From Thermoleophilia bacterium UBA2241 (GTDB taxonomy: Bacteria; Actinomycetota; Thermoleophilia; UBA2241), in assembly GCA_002347645.1 (NCBI GenBank), contig DDYF01000013.1, positions 1 to 64,000 of the forward strand: a stretch of 64,000 nucleotides of DNA, given 5' to 3'. Under the pieces are notes generated by a model. It was given only the letters and a program-made list of their open reading frames with translations. It was not told the DNA's origin and did no database searches. Position numbers and translations under genes: made by a program. The first letter of the stretch is position 1, and every line of letters begins with the position of its first letter. This document shows, in pieces, positions 16,801 through 25,072 of this stretch.

Positions 16801-19259
16801 CGGATGACAGCATCCTTGTCGAGCGTGGCGCCGAAGTCGAGGCTCGAGTCGACGAGAAGGCGCAGCTCGCGGTTGCCCTTCTCCAACCGGCCGAGCAGTA
16901 CGGCTTTGTCGAAGGCTCCGGCGACCAGCGCGCCCACGTTGCGGATGAAGTCGAGCAGGTCCGTCCAGTCGCGCGGCCTCCTGTCGAAGATGTCGATGAG
17001 CCCGACGGGACGGCCGTCGGTCACGAGCGGCATGGAGACCATGCTGCGGTAGCCCCAGCGACCGTACCGGACCCTCTCCTCGTCCGCGAGGGGCGCCCTC
17101 TGGAGGTCGTCCACCACGATCGGCGCGTCTCGCTCGAGCGCCGCGACGGTGCCGGGGTAGTCGCACAGGTCGGCGACCCGTCCGATCTCGCCCTCGTCCC
17201 AGCCCCGGCTGTCGATGCTGGCGAGGCACTCCATCTGGTCGCCCTCGATGCGCCAGATGTCGCAGTCCTCGGCGCGGAGGGCGAGGCGCAGGCGCTCGGC
17301 GACGCGCCGCACCAGCTGGCCCAGGTCGTCGGCCTCCGCCACCACGTCGCCGAGCTCGACGAGCTCACGCAGGCCCCGGTTGCTCTGACGGAGGCTCTTG
17401 AGCAGGTGCGCGTTCTTGATGCCGTCCGCGACCATGCGTCCGGCGCTGATGACGAACTCGAGCGCCTCGGCGTAGTCGCGCTCCCGGGTGTCGAAGACGT
17501 CGATGAGCCCGACCACTTCATCGCCGGCCACCAGCGGAAGGGTCAGGCCGCTGCGGAAGTCGAACTCCGCCCAGTCCTCCACCTCCTCTGGGGTGAGGCG
17601 CGGGTCGTCCAGGTCGGCGAAGACGACGAGCTCGCGGTGGCGCAGGGCGGTCGCGGTCGTCGGGAAGAGGTCGAGGTCCAGGAGCTTGCCCTCCACCGAT
17701 GTGTCGATGCCCCGTGTGTCGATGCTGATGAGGCAACGGATCCGGCCTTCCTGGAGGTGCCAGATGTCGCAGTCCGCGGTGTCGAGGACGCGCCGTAGCG
17801 TGCTCGAAGCGATGACCGCGAGCTCGCGGGCGTCGGAGGTCCGCGAGAGCGCTCCCGCCAGCTCGACCAGCTCGCGCTCGTACGCGGCGCGCCGCTGGAC
17901 CTCGTCGAGCAGGACGGTGTTCTCGAAGATGCCGGCGAGCAACTGCGCGACGTTGGTGAGAAAGCCGACGTGCTCGCTCCAGTCGCGCTCCGCATCGTCG
18001 TACAGCTCGATCATCCCGACGACCTGGCCGCCGGCGACCATCGGCAAGCTTGCCGAGCTGTTGAAGCCCCAGGAGCGATAGGCGCGCACCTCATCGGCCG
18101 TGAGCCGCTCATCGTGGAGGTCGCCCAGGAGCAGGGGCTCCCGGGCGTCCAGGGCCGCCGCGGTGGCAGGATAAGCCGTCAGGTCGAGGGCGCGGTCCGC
18201 GGCGCTCGCGTCGACCCCGTCGCGGCTCATGCTGAGCAGTGAGCGGATCTCCTCGCCGCCGATGCGCCACACGTCCACGTAGTCCGCGTTCACCGCTGTC
18301 ATGAGGCGCTCGGCGACCGTCTGCACGAACGTCTTGAGGTCCTTGGCTTGGGCGACTTCCTGGGAGAGCGCGATGAGGTCGCGCATGGTGCGCTGGCGCT
18401 CGTCGAGCTCGGCCTTCGTGGCGGCGAAGTCCAGCGCGTGCGCGACCAGTCGCGCCACGGCGGTCGCCAGGGGCAGGAAGGGGCTGAGGTCGCGGTCGCG
18501 CGTGTCGATGAGCTCCAGGGCGCCCCCGTCCGGGCCGATGGCCGCGGGTACCCAGAGCAGCGCGTGGCATCCACGCTGGCGCAGGACGGTCGACGCCGTC
18601 GTCGACGCCACACCCTTGCGGAGCGCGACCGCCTGATCGCCCCCGTACGACTGCGAATCGCAGGAGTCGGCGAGGACGCGGCGCCGGCCGGCGCGGCTCA
18701 CGTCTTCGCCGCCGGCGTCCACGCTGACCAGGACCTCGAGGTGGCCGTTCCGACGGACGAGGACCTCGCAGCGGCCGGCGTCGGTGATCTCACGCAACAT
18801 CCGTGCGGCGCGGGCGGGGACGTCGTGGGGCGTCTCCTCCATGATCTGCACGAGCTCGGCAAGCCGCACGGCGTCAAGCGCTCCGGGGCCGGCGCTGGCG
18901 GTGCAAGGCGTCTCATACGACGATGGCGGCGGGGGGAGTGCCACTTCCGGCCCGAGGATGCAGGCCGTGGCCGCGGCAGGGACATGCGCCTCGAAGGCCG
19001 GTGCTACTTGCAGTTCCGGCGCGAGAGCGAGGATCTCTTCGAGGAGGTAGCGCCGGTGACCACCCGGGCTCCGGTGCGCCGGGATGCGCCCCGCGTCGCT
19101 CCACCGCCGGACGGTGTTCGGGCTCATGCCCAGCAGGCGGGCGACGTCCGCGACGCGGAGCCAGCTCGCCCGCCCCTTCTCTCTCTCGCTGCTCGGGGTG
19201 AGGATGGTCACGCTCGACGTATCGGCGCGCACGCAGGAGAACTTTACAGAACCTCCCAC
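13788..19259 (-). CDS. Giant MerR-HTH/7xGAF/HD-GYP/GGDEF signalling protein
   Basis: An 1,823-residue cytosolic protein without membrane segments. Order: MerR-type HTH (about 34-80, LRVADVARLLGMSPNTVRRW); GAF units at about 125-285, 303-460, 470-625, 640-795, 808-965, 978-1140 and 1150-1300; HD-GYP at about 1310-1480 with LHDIGK, QHP, HHE and GGGYPDG all present; a sensor-like linker (about 1540-1640); and a C-terminal GGDEF with GGEEF at about 1736. HD-GYP cleaves c-di-GMP and GGDEF makes it. The GGDEF lacks roughly 30 residues normally found between GGEEF and SVGVA. GAF 2-4 are close to one another, so they arose by internal duplication. Start GTG 19259 is uncertain; GTG 19211 still keeps the HTH, and TGTAAA at 19250-19245 could be a -10. 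Confidence 0.88.
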   Translation of the reverse strand: MGGSVKFSCVRADTSSVTILTPSSEREKGRASWLRVADVARLLGMSPNTVRRWSDAGRIPAHRSPGGHRRYLLEEILALAPELQVAPAFEAHVPAAATACILGPEVALPPPPSSYETPCTASAGPGALDAVRLAELVQIMEETPHDVPARAARMLREITDAGRCEVLVRRNGHLEVLVSVDAGGEDVSRAGRRRVLADSCDSQSYGGDQAVALRKGVASTTASTVLRQRGCHALLWVPAAIGPDGGALELIDTRDRDLSPFLPLATAVARLVAHALDFAATKAELDERQRTMRDLIALSQEVAQAKDLKTFVQTVAERLMTAVNADYVDVWRIGGEEIRSLLSMSRDGVDASAADRALDLTAYPATAAALDAREPLLLGDLHDERLTADEVRAYRSWGFNSSASLPMVAGGQVVGMIELYDDAERDWSEHVGFLTNVAQLLAGIFENTVLLDEVQRRAAYERELVELAGALSRTSDARELAVIASSTLRRVLDTADCDIWHLQEGRIRCLISIDTRGIDTSVEGKLLDLDLFPTTATALRHRELVVFADLDDPRLTPEEVEDWAEFDFRSGLTLPLVAGDEVVGLIDVFDTRERDYAEALEFVISAGRMVADGIKNAHLLKSLRQSNRGLRELVELGDVVAEADDLGQLVRRVAERLRLALRAEDCDIWRIEGDQMECLASIDSRGWDEGEIGRVADLCDYPGTVAALERDAPIVVDDLQRAPLADEERVRYGRWGYRSMVSMPLVTDGRPVGLIDIFDRRPRDWTDLLDFIRNVGALVAGAFDKAVLLGRLEKGNRELRLLVDSSLDFGATLDKDAVIRAVAHRIRNVSGADICDIYEVDGDEAEILTSVRAEGDPDVRGLRYPIADFRTFVEARATHAPAEMPDVQNDPRATPTELADAARWGYTSTADIPLMVRGDVIGFVSIYRRTAGRFADMEVIVGLAQIAAQAIANAKLYRHLDENARRLGLLTESTLELTSTLDLEDVLTRLAWRLCCSVGVPDCRIHVVEGPDLVSVMSLADGVVDRDGIGARLPLREAGVTRDVMRTKRPTVVASLDDPRLSERVRERSARYYGPSAGETCWLSLPLIAADEVIGVVELIETRGPRAFTAEERETAAAICHAAAMALTNARLFAREQAAHRETSILNEIARSTAASLDVQDIAAATARQLGKLVTFDGFGLLLFTNGKVTRIVTHEGDASPLETSDFADVDPSFVRRLLRESLLVLHLPEESPLPPGHPATSKARQMAVLALVSDDGLIGALALASSDEDAFADVNRGLLMRVATQLSLAVANACLYDEIKEMHLGNLKALSSALNAKDYYTLGHAARVAAYMVLLGRELGWQEGLLESIEEAAYLHDIGKISISDRVLLKPGRLNDREWEQMRQHPVFSADIIRPLFPDDLVLAVRHHHEKFGGGGYPDGLSGDAIPMLARAMAVVDAYDAMSCRRPYKAALSYPECLEELERCRGTQFDPAMVDAFLHVLQRVFERRSVATRIASQAAGRIRGESHATLRGLEDEGRPEYDDIAQVLREVRDANPPTRFLTTQCRVDQRYIIAVDPEENDVTRSRLGDEIFTDDELPLVLEGRIPDVNILFADEFGVWVEGLAPIRDAEGRVVAAAVADLPAIDGPAGETSGSDARRSFAALTQTAAIRFSRTEVDAITDALTGLYTHRYLHERLAEELARAREHDRPLSVLFCDLDNFRAYNRRRGHSAGDAALREVAHIIEQSVRGVDVAARYGGEEFVVALVETAGDEVLTLSVGVATFPDDAGGREELLDKADWAMCLAKRQGRNRIVRFAGEDGPGETPGRKSRPQRRLRATRTSP

Positions 19260-19388
19260 CTCTCCGGTTCAGGTCCGGGGGCGTCGCGCGCCGACGGCTG
19301 ACGCGCGGCGCGGCGCGGCATACGATGTGCGCCACGCGGCGGGTGCAGGCCCGGCCGCGCCGCCAAGCGCACGGGAGGAGCAGGGACG

Positions 19389-20186
19389 ATGGAACGGAAG
19401 GGCAGGGTCGAGGGCAAAGTCGCGCTCATCACCGGTGTGGCGAAGCCCGACAGCATCGGCTTCGCCACGGCGAAGGTCTTCGCGCGGGAGGGCGCGATGC
19501 TCGCGATCGTCGACATCGCCGAGGCGGTGCACGCGTGCGCCGACCAGTTGCGCGGTGAAGGCTTCACGGTATCGTCGCACACCGCCGACCTGACCAAGAT
19601 GGAGCAGGTCAAGAAGGCCGTCGGCGAAGTCCTCACCTGCTACGGCCGCGTCGACGTCCTCGTCAACAACGCCGGCATGGTCGTCTTCGGCCAGGAGGAG
19701 GACTTCACGGCGTTCCAGGACCTGACTGAGGAATCCTGGGACTTCGGCATCGCGATCAACCTCAAGACCCAGTTCAATGTGACCCGCTGTGTGGTCCCGC
19801 ACATGATCGCGCAGAAGTACGGGCGCATCGTCAACGTGTCGTCGGTGACCGGCCCCGTGGTCGCCAACCCCGACGAGTCGGCCTACTGCGCCGCCAAGGC
19901 CGGCGTGCTCGGCATGACGCGTGGTCTGGCGCTCGACGTCGCGAAGTTCGGCATCACCGCGAATGCGGTGGGGCCGGGCTGGATCCAGACCGGATCGACC
20001 GTCGAGGGCGAAGACGTGGGCGGCGAGAACACGCCGCTCGGCCGCTCGGCATACCCCGAGGAGGTCGGCAAGGTCGTCTGCTTCCTCGGCTCCGACGACG
20101 CGAGCTACATCACCGGGCAGCTCATCGTGGTCGACGGCGGCAACACGATCCAGGAGTACAAGGGGCCGAGCGACCTGTACTACTGA
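19389..20186 (+). CDS. Short-chain dehydrogenase/reductase (first of two)
   Basis: A 265-residue NAD(P)-dependent SDR. The cofactor loop is TGVAKPDSIGFA, two residues longer than the usual TGxxxGxG and like that of FabI-type reductases. NNAG, the catalytic Ser in VNVSSVTG and Tyr/Lys in YCAAK are all present, and the C-terminus GQLIVVDGGNTIQ is typical. GGGAGGAG precedes the ATG. It starts the forward cluster that leads through a microprotein and a second SDR to the GcvP-like pair, with a short gap before each. The substrate is unknown; an alcohol or hydroxyacid intermediate of that pathway is a guess. Confidence 0.85.
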   Translation: MERKGRVEGKVALITGVAKPDSIGFATAKVFAREGAMLAIVDIAEAVHACADQLRGEGFTVSSHTADLTKMEQVKKAVGEVLTCYGRVDVLVNNAGMVVFGQEEDFTAFQDLTEESWDFGIAINLKTQFNVTRCVVPHMIAQKYGRIVNVSSVTGPVVANPDESAYCAAKAGVLGMTRGLALDVAKFGITANAVGPGWIQTGSTVEGEDVGGENTPLGRSAYPEEVGKVVCFLGSDDASYITGQLIVVDGGNTIQEYKGPSDLYY

Positions 20187-20215
20187 CCCGGCCGACGGCC
20201 GGGGAAGGGGGACCT

Positions 20216-20338
20216 ATGGCGCGCATCGACTACCTCTCCATGTTCCGCGGCGAGCTGCCCGTCGGGTACGTGACGTACTTCCCCGAGGAGGACATGAAGG
20301 TCGACCGCCTGTTCGCCGAAGGGCCGGCGTCCGTCTGA
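20216..20338 (+). CDS. 40-residue microprotein between the two SDR genes
   Basis: ATG at 20216, 29 nt after the SDR stop, with a strong purine-rich ribosome site (GGGGAAGGGGG) just before it. It encodes 40 residues with a balanced charge pattern (MARIDYLSMFRGELPVGYV, then an acidic FPEEDMKVDRLF part) and ends with TGA at 20336. Codon use matches neighbouring genes. I do not recognise the family. The position suggests a small subunit or regulator of the cluster. It could also be the degraded start of a longer gene. Confidence 0.5.
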   Translation: MARIDYLSMFRGELPVGYVTYFPEEDMKVDRLFAEGPASV

Positions 20339-20478
20339 GGGAGCGCGCGGCGGTCACGAACCTGCGACCTTTGTCGGGGCGCTGCTCCCACGGTAAGCTT
20401 GCGAACATTGAAGGACCGTTCAGTCTTTGACACGACGCGAGGTCGCCTGTGGCTGGCGGCGCGATTGGAGGCGATCGT

Positions 20479-21267
20479 ATGACCTACGAGATGACCGGCA
20501 AGACGGTCGTGATCACCGGCGCCGGCGGCGGCGTCGGCACGGCGGCGGCGCGGCGCTTCGCCGCCGCCGGCGCCAGCCTCGTCCTTGCCGACCTCAACGC
20601 GGTACGCCTCGAGGAGCTCGCCGGCGAGCTCGCCGCGCTGACGACGGTGTACGGTGTCGCCTGCGACGTCAGCTCCGTCGCCGACGTGGAGAACCTCATG
20701 GCCGAGGCGGTCGCGGAGACGGATCGCATCGACGTCCTGATCAACACGGCCGGTCTCTGGGTCGAGGGGCCGACCGAGACCATGACCGAGGCCGACTGGG
20801 ACCGCGTGGTCGACGTCAACCTCAAGGGGACGTTCTTCTGCTGCAGCCGCGCGATCCCCGAGTTGCGCAAGACGCAGGGCTGCATCGTCAGCCTCAGCTC
20901 CGACTGCGGCGTCGTCGGCACGCCGGAGACGGCCATCTACACGGCCTCCAAAGGTGGCGTGAGCCTGTTCACGAAGGCGCTCGCGCTCGAGCTCGCCGGC
21001 GACCTCGTGCGTGTCAACGCCGTCTGCCCGGCCGACATCATGACTCCGATGCTCCAGTACCAGGCCGACACCTACGGCGGGGGCGACCCGGAGGGCTACT
21101 TCAAGCGCCTTCTCGGCAGCTACCCGCAGGGCGAGAAGGCGCGCTTCATCACGCCGGAGGAGGTCGCCGAGCTCATCTTCTACCTCGCCTCGCCGCCGGC
21201 GGCACCCATCACCGGCGCGAACATCTCCATCGACTTCGGCACGTCGGCGGGTTACGGCTACGAGTGA
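20479..21267 (+). CDS. Short-chain dehydrogenase/reductase (second of two)
   Basis: A 262-residue SDR. Cofactor loop TGAGGGVG, a variant NTAG in place of NNAG, catalytic Ser in SLSSDCG and YTASK for Tyr/Lys; the C-terminal GANISIDFGTSAGYGYE closes the fold. GGAGG lies 8 nt before ATG 20479, which I prefer over upstream GTG 20449. A TAAGCT hexamer at 20394 may be a separate -10 with an 80-nt leader. It differs clearly from the SDR at 19389, so the two probably act on different steps. Confidence 0.83.
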   Translation: MTYEMTGKTVVITGAGGGVGTAAARRFAAAGASLVLADLNAVRLEELAGELAALTTVYGVACDVSSVADVENLMAEAVAETDRIDVLINTAGLWVEGPTETMTEADWDRVVDVNLKGTFFCCSRAIPELRKTQGCIVSLSSDCGVVGTPETAIYTASKGGVSLFTKALALELAGDLVRVNAVCPADIMTPMLQYQADTYGGGDPEGYFKRLLGSYPQGEKARFITPEEVAELIFYLASPPAAPITGANISIDFGTSAGYGYE

Positions 21268-21348
21268 GCCCGGCCTGCGCACGCCGAGCACGAACCCATC
21301 CGCACCGGCAGAGTCACGCACGACCAGGGAAGGAGCAGCGCGGACAAC

Positions 21349-22758
21349 ATGGGAGACACACCGTTCGTCCACCCGTACATCCCCAACTCGGTGCCGGCCA
21401 CGAAGCAGACCATGCTCGACGAGCTGGGGCTGAGCAGCGTCGAGGAGATCTACGCCGAGATCCCCGAGCGCCTGCGCTTCAAGGGCACCCTCGACATCCC
21501 GTCGGCGATCCGATCGGAGCGCGAGCTGCGCAAGCACGTCCAGGGCCTGCTCGACAAGAACACGTCGGCGGTCGACTTCATGAACTTCTGCGGCGCGGGC
21601 TGCTGGCAGCACCACGTGCCGGCGGTGGTCGACGAGATCATCAACCGTGCCGAGTTCGTGTCGGCGTACTGCGGCGGCGACTACTCCGACCTCGGCAAGT
21701 ACCTGACGCGCTTCGAGTTCAACAGCATGCTCGGCGAACTGCTCGACTTCGACGCGGTCGCCAACCCCATCTACGACTGGGGTGACGTCGCCGGGCGCTC
21801 GTTCCGCATGGCCCGGCGCATCACCGGCCGCGACAAGGTGCTGGCCCCGGCGCACGTCAGCCCGATGCGGCTCATGGAGATGCGCACGTTGTGCCAACCC
21901 GAGGCGATGCCGACGAGCACCAAGATCCGCTTCTACGAGTGGGACCGCGAGTCCGGCATGGTCGACCTCGAGGATCTCGAGGCGAAGCTCGACGACTCCA
22001 TCGCGGCCGTGTACTGGGAGAACCCGACCTACCTGGGGACGATCGAGGCGCAGGGGGCCGAGATCGCCAGGCTCGCCCATGAACACGGCGCGCTGGCGAT
22101 CGCCGGCGTCGACCCGATCACGCTCGGCGTGCTGGCCCCGCCCGGCAGTCTCGGGGCGGACATCGCCTGCGGCGACATCCAGCCCCTGGGCATGCACATG
22201 CACGCCGGCGGCGGCTGCTCGGGCTTCATCGCCTTCCGCGACGAGGACCCGGCCTTCGCTCAGGAGTGCCCGCTCGAGCTCTACACCGTGATGGAGACCA
22301 AGACCCCCGGCCAGTACGCCGTGGGCGAGGCGATGGCCGAGCGCACGAGCTATGGCTCGCGCGACCAGGGCAAGGACTGGGTCGGCACCGCCTCCGGCCT
22401 GTGGACCATCGCCGCCGCCGTCTACATGGCGCTCATGGGGCCGCAGGGCTTCAAGGAGGTCGGGGAGACCTGCATCGCCCGCTCGCACTACGCGGCCAGG
22501 CTGCTCGGCGAGATACCCGGAGTGCGGATCAGGCTGTCACCGAGCTTCTTCAAGGAGTTCGTCGTCGACTTCAGCGAGACCGGCAAGACGGTGGCCGAGA
22601 TCAACGAGAAGCTGCTCGGCCACGAGATCTTCGGCGGCAAGGACCTCTCGTCCGAGTTCCCCGAGCTCGGCCAGAGCGCGCTCTACTGCGTCACCGAATA
22701 CTACGACCAGGCCGACATCGAGAAGCTGGCCTCGGCCGTCAAGGAGGTGACGGCATGA
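21349..22758 (+). CDS. Diverged glycine dehydrogenase subunit 1-like PLP protein (GcvPA family)
   Basis: 469 residues aligning along the whole length of GcvPA, the alpha part of the glycine-cleavage P protein: HPYIPNS, MLDELGLSSVEEIYAEIP, and FCGAGCWQHHVPAVVDEI for the family FLGAGxYDHxxPAxVD. The next family signature, PxQPEISQGTLQ, is replaced by GGDYSDLGKYLTR, and YDGATAxAEA by YDWGDVAGRSF. These are conserved in genuine glycine decarboxylases, so a changed substrate is likely. It overlaps the downstream partner by 4 bp (ATGA). No gcvH, gcvT or lpd is in the window. Confidence 0.8.
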   Translation: MGDTPFVHPYIPNSVPATKQTMLDELGLSSVEEIYAEIPERLRFKGTLDIPSAIRSERELRKHVQGLLDKNTSAVDFMNFCGAGCWQHHVPAVVDEIINRAEFVSAYCGGDYSDLGKYLTRFEFNSMLGELLDFDAVANPIYDWGDVAGRSFRMARRITGRDKVLAPAHVSPMRLMEMRTLCQPEAMPTSTKIRFYEWDRESGMVDLEDLEAKLDDSIAAVYWENPTYLGTIEAQGAEIARLAHEHGALAIAGVDPITLGVLAPPGSLGADIACGDIQPLGMHMHAGGGCSGFIAFRDEDPAFAQECPLELYTVMETKTPGQYAVGEAMAERTSYGSRDQGKDWVGTASGLWTIAAAVYMALMGPQGFKEVGETCIARSHYAARLLGEIPGVRIRLSPSFFKEFVVDFSETGKTVAEINEKLLGHEIFGGKDLSSEFPELGQSALYCVTEYYDQADIEKLASAVKEVTA

Positions 22759-24368
22759 GCACGCACGAGACGCCGCACGAGAAGGTCGCCCGCCTCGCGA
22801 AGCTGCGCCGCGACGGCGGTGTGCTGCGCGATTACCGCTCGCCGCGCTACGACGAGCCGTTCATCATGGAGCAGGGGACGCCCGGCGAGCGCGGCGTCTT
22901 CGTGCCGCTCGCCGAAGAGGCCGTCACGCAGGCCGTCGGCGAGGCCGCGGACTACATCCCCGAGGGGATGACCCGCGCGGCCGCCCCGGTCCTTCCCGAG
23001 ATGGCCCAGTACCAGGTCATGCGACACTACCTGCGCTACGCGCAAATGACCCTCGGCATGGACCTCGGCAGCGACATCAGCGAGGGCACGTGCACGATGA
23101 AGTACTCGCCCAAGATGCACGAGGAGCTGATCCGCGGGCACAAGGCCGCCGACCTGCACCCCTGGCAGGACGAGGACACCATGCAGGGACTCCTCGAGAT
23201 CGTCTACGAGACGGGCCAGTACCTCAAGTCCATCTCGGGCATGGACGCGTTCACCCTGCAGCCGGGCGGCGGGTCGCACGCGGTCTACACCAACGCGTGC
23301 GTGATGCGCCGCTACTTCGAGGCGAAGGGCGAGCTCGACCAGCGCGACGAGATGATCACGACGATCTTCTCGCATCCCTGCGATGCGGCGACGCCGAAGG
23401 TCGCCGGCTTCAAGGTCATCACCGTGATGCCGGACGACAACGGCTACCCGGACCTCGAAGCCTTCAAGACGGCCGTCTCCGAGAAGACGGTCGGCTGCAT
23501 GATCACCAACCCCGAGGACACCGGCATCTACAACCCGCAGATCGACAAGTACGTCGAGGTGCTGCACGACGCCGGCGCCCTGGCCTTCACCGACCAGGCC
23601 AACGCCAACGGCATCCTTGGCTTCGCGCGCGCCCGCGACGCGGGCTTCGACGCCTGCCACTTCAACCTGCACAAGACCTTCTCGAGCCCGCACGGCTGCG
23701 AGGGTCCGGCGAGCGGCGCATACATGGTCACCGACGAGCTGGCGCCCTACCTGCCGGTCCCGGTCGTCACGAAGGTCGGCGACAAGTTCCACCTCGACTA
23801 CGACCGGCCCGAGAGCATCGGCCGCGTGCGCGGCTTTCTCGGCAACTGGATGTGCGTGATCCGCGCCTACGCGTGGATCCGGAACCTGGGCCCCGAGGGC
23901 CTCAAAGAGGTCGCCGAGATCAGCGTCCTCAACAACAATTACCTCGACAACCTGCTCATGGCGGTCAAGGGCGTCAGCCGGCCGTACGCCGAAGGCCATC
24001 GCCGGCTCGACCAGGTCCGCTACAGCCTGCAGCAGCTCAAGGAGGACACCGGCGTCGGGACCGAAGCGCTGCGTGACCGCATGGTCGACTTCGGTATCCA
24101 GAGCTACTGGATGAGCCACCACCCGTGGGTCGTCCCCGAGCCGTTCACCCCCGAACCCTGCGAGACCTACAGCAAGGACGACCTCGACGAATGGGCGGCG
24201 GTCATCAAGAAGGGGAGCGACGAATCGTACGCCGACGCGGCGTTCGTGCTCGACGCGCCGCACGCTCAGCCGATCGACCAGATGCTCCGCACCGAGGCCA
24301 TGGAAGAGCACGACCAATGGGCCTTCACCTGGCGCGCTTACCAGAAGAAGATCCGCGGCGCGACGTGA
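22755..24368 (+). CDS. Diverged glycine dehydrogenase subunit 2-like PLP protein (GcvPB family)
   Basis: 537 residues, the PLP-bearing partner. The cofactor lysine is kept in HFNLHKTFSSPHG (about residue 306), and CTMKYSPKMHEE plus LHPWQDEDTMQG match GcvPB CTMKYNPKxNE and LHPxQPEETVQG. However the glycine-rich loop after the lysine, GGGGPGxGP in true GcvP, reads CEGPASGAY here, and LQPAAGAHGE is LQPGGGSHAV. The start ATG 22755 overlaps the stop of subunit 1. The pair is therefore a P-protein paralogue, probably a heterodimer or tetramer, of unknown substrate. It could still be an unusual glycine decarboxylase. Confidence 0.8.
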   Translation: MSTHETPHEKVARLAKLRRDGGVLRDYRSPRYDEPFIMEQGTPGERGVFVPLAEEAVTQAVGEAADYIPEGMTRAAAPVLPEMAQYQVMRHYLRYAQMTLGMDLGSDISEGTCTMKYSPKMHEELIRGHKAADLHPWQDEDTMQGLLEIVYETGQYLKSISGMDAFTLQPGGGSHAVYTNACVMRRYFEAKGELDQRDEMITTIFSHPCDAATPKVAGFKVITVMPDDNGYPDLEAFKTAVSEKTVGCMITNPEDTGIYNPQIDKYVEVLHDAGALAFTDQANANGILGFARARDAGFDACHFNLHKTFSSPHGCEGPASGAYMVTDELAPYLPVPVVTKVGDKFHLDYDRPESIGRVRGFLGNWMCVIRAYAWIRNLGPEGLKEVAEISVLNNNYLDNLLMAVKGVSRPYAEGHRRLDQVRYSLQQLKEDTGVGTEALRDRMVDFGIQSYWMSHHPWVVPEPFTPEPCETYSKDDLDEWAAVIKKGSDESYADAAFVLDAPHAQPIDQMLRTEAMEEHDQWAFTWRAYQKKIRGAT

Positions 24369-24409
24369 GCCGCATCCAGGTGGGGGAAGACGTGCGCCCC
24401 GTGGGACGA

Positions 24410-24415
24410 TAAGCT
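24410..24415 (+). promoter_or_regulatory. -10 box TAAGCT, leaderless spacing
   Basis: TAAGCT ends 6 nt before the GTG start at 24422, the same geometry as at selD and rlmN. It suggests that the two membrane-protein genes are transcribed separately from the GcvP-like pair. Confidence 0.4.
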
Positions 24416-24421
24416 GGGCGC

Positions 24422-25072
24422 GTGAGCAGAGCGAATCATAAGGGCCGGCCGGCGCAGCAGCGCCGGCCGGCCTCCTTCCGCGCCCGCCTCATGGGCTGGG
24501 TGAGCCGCGTGACGCCGTGGTTCGCCGTGGTGGTCCTCGCGCTGGTCGCGGTGTGGCTCGCCTTCGCCGTGTACGAGTGGGCGGGCTTCCTGATGGGCGC
24601 GGAAGGCCGTACGAACACTGTCGTTGGCGGTCTGTTGATCTACGCGGCGGCGCTCGCCGGCACCCTGTGCATGATGCTCGTCGGCGTCCGCGCCGCGGCG
24701 GCTCCGAGACGATGGCCCTCGGACCGCGCCGTGCGCGTGCTGGCGACGCTGGGCCTGGTACTCATCGGCATGTCGGCGCCCCTTATGGTGCTGCGCGGTG
24801 ACTATGGCATCGGCGGCGTCGTCATCGGCGTGACGCCGCTGCTCGTCTACTACGTGCGCATACGCCGCGCCCTCATCGACATCCTGCCGGCGTGGTGCGG
24901 GGGAGCGTGGAGGCCGGCGACGCGCCGCCCACGCCGCCCGGGCGAAGAGAAGATCAAGCGCCCGCCGCGCGCATGGGACGAGACGTCCGGGCCGCGCGCC
25001 GACCACGGCGGCTCGACGACCGCGGGCTCGCGGCGCAAGCGGGGCAAGAAGAAGCGGCGGAGCGGCCGTTGA
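24422..25072 (+). CDS. Four-helix membrane protein with basic C-terminal tail
   Basis: A 216-residue protein starting at GTG 24422. Four hydrophobic segments (about 34-56, 66-88, 101-121 and 124-144) are followed by a 60-residue Arg/Lys/Pro-rich tail ending in KRGKKKRRSGR, which should be cytoplasmic. No family recognised. The next gene starts inside its stop codon (TTGA), so the two are translationally coupled and share general layout, suggesting an old duplication or a two-subunit membrane complex. No evidence ties them to the upstream enzymes. Confidence 0.55.
   Translation: MSRANHKGRPAQQRRPASFRARLMGWVSRVTPWFAVVVLALVAVWLAFAVYEWAGFLMGAEGRTNTVVGGLLIYAAALAGTLCMMLVGVRAAAAPRRWPSDRAVRVLATLGLVLIGMSAPLMVLRGDYGIGGVVIGVTPLLVYYVRIRRALIDILPAWCGGAWRPATRRPRRPGEEKIKRPPRAWDETSGPRADHGGSTTAGSRRKRGKKKRRSGR

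Noticed and set aside
20336..20480. TGA ending the 40-residue microprotein as a second Sec codon
   Set aside because: Reading on gives codons with poor GC3 and runs to the second SDR start; no SECIS-like stem was evident and no selenoprotein family fits.
22266..22754. Longer N-terminus for the GcvPB-like protein
   Set aside because: It lies inside the GcvPA-like gene in a shifted frame; ATG 22755 with the ATGA overlap fits family length.
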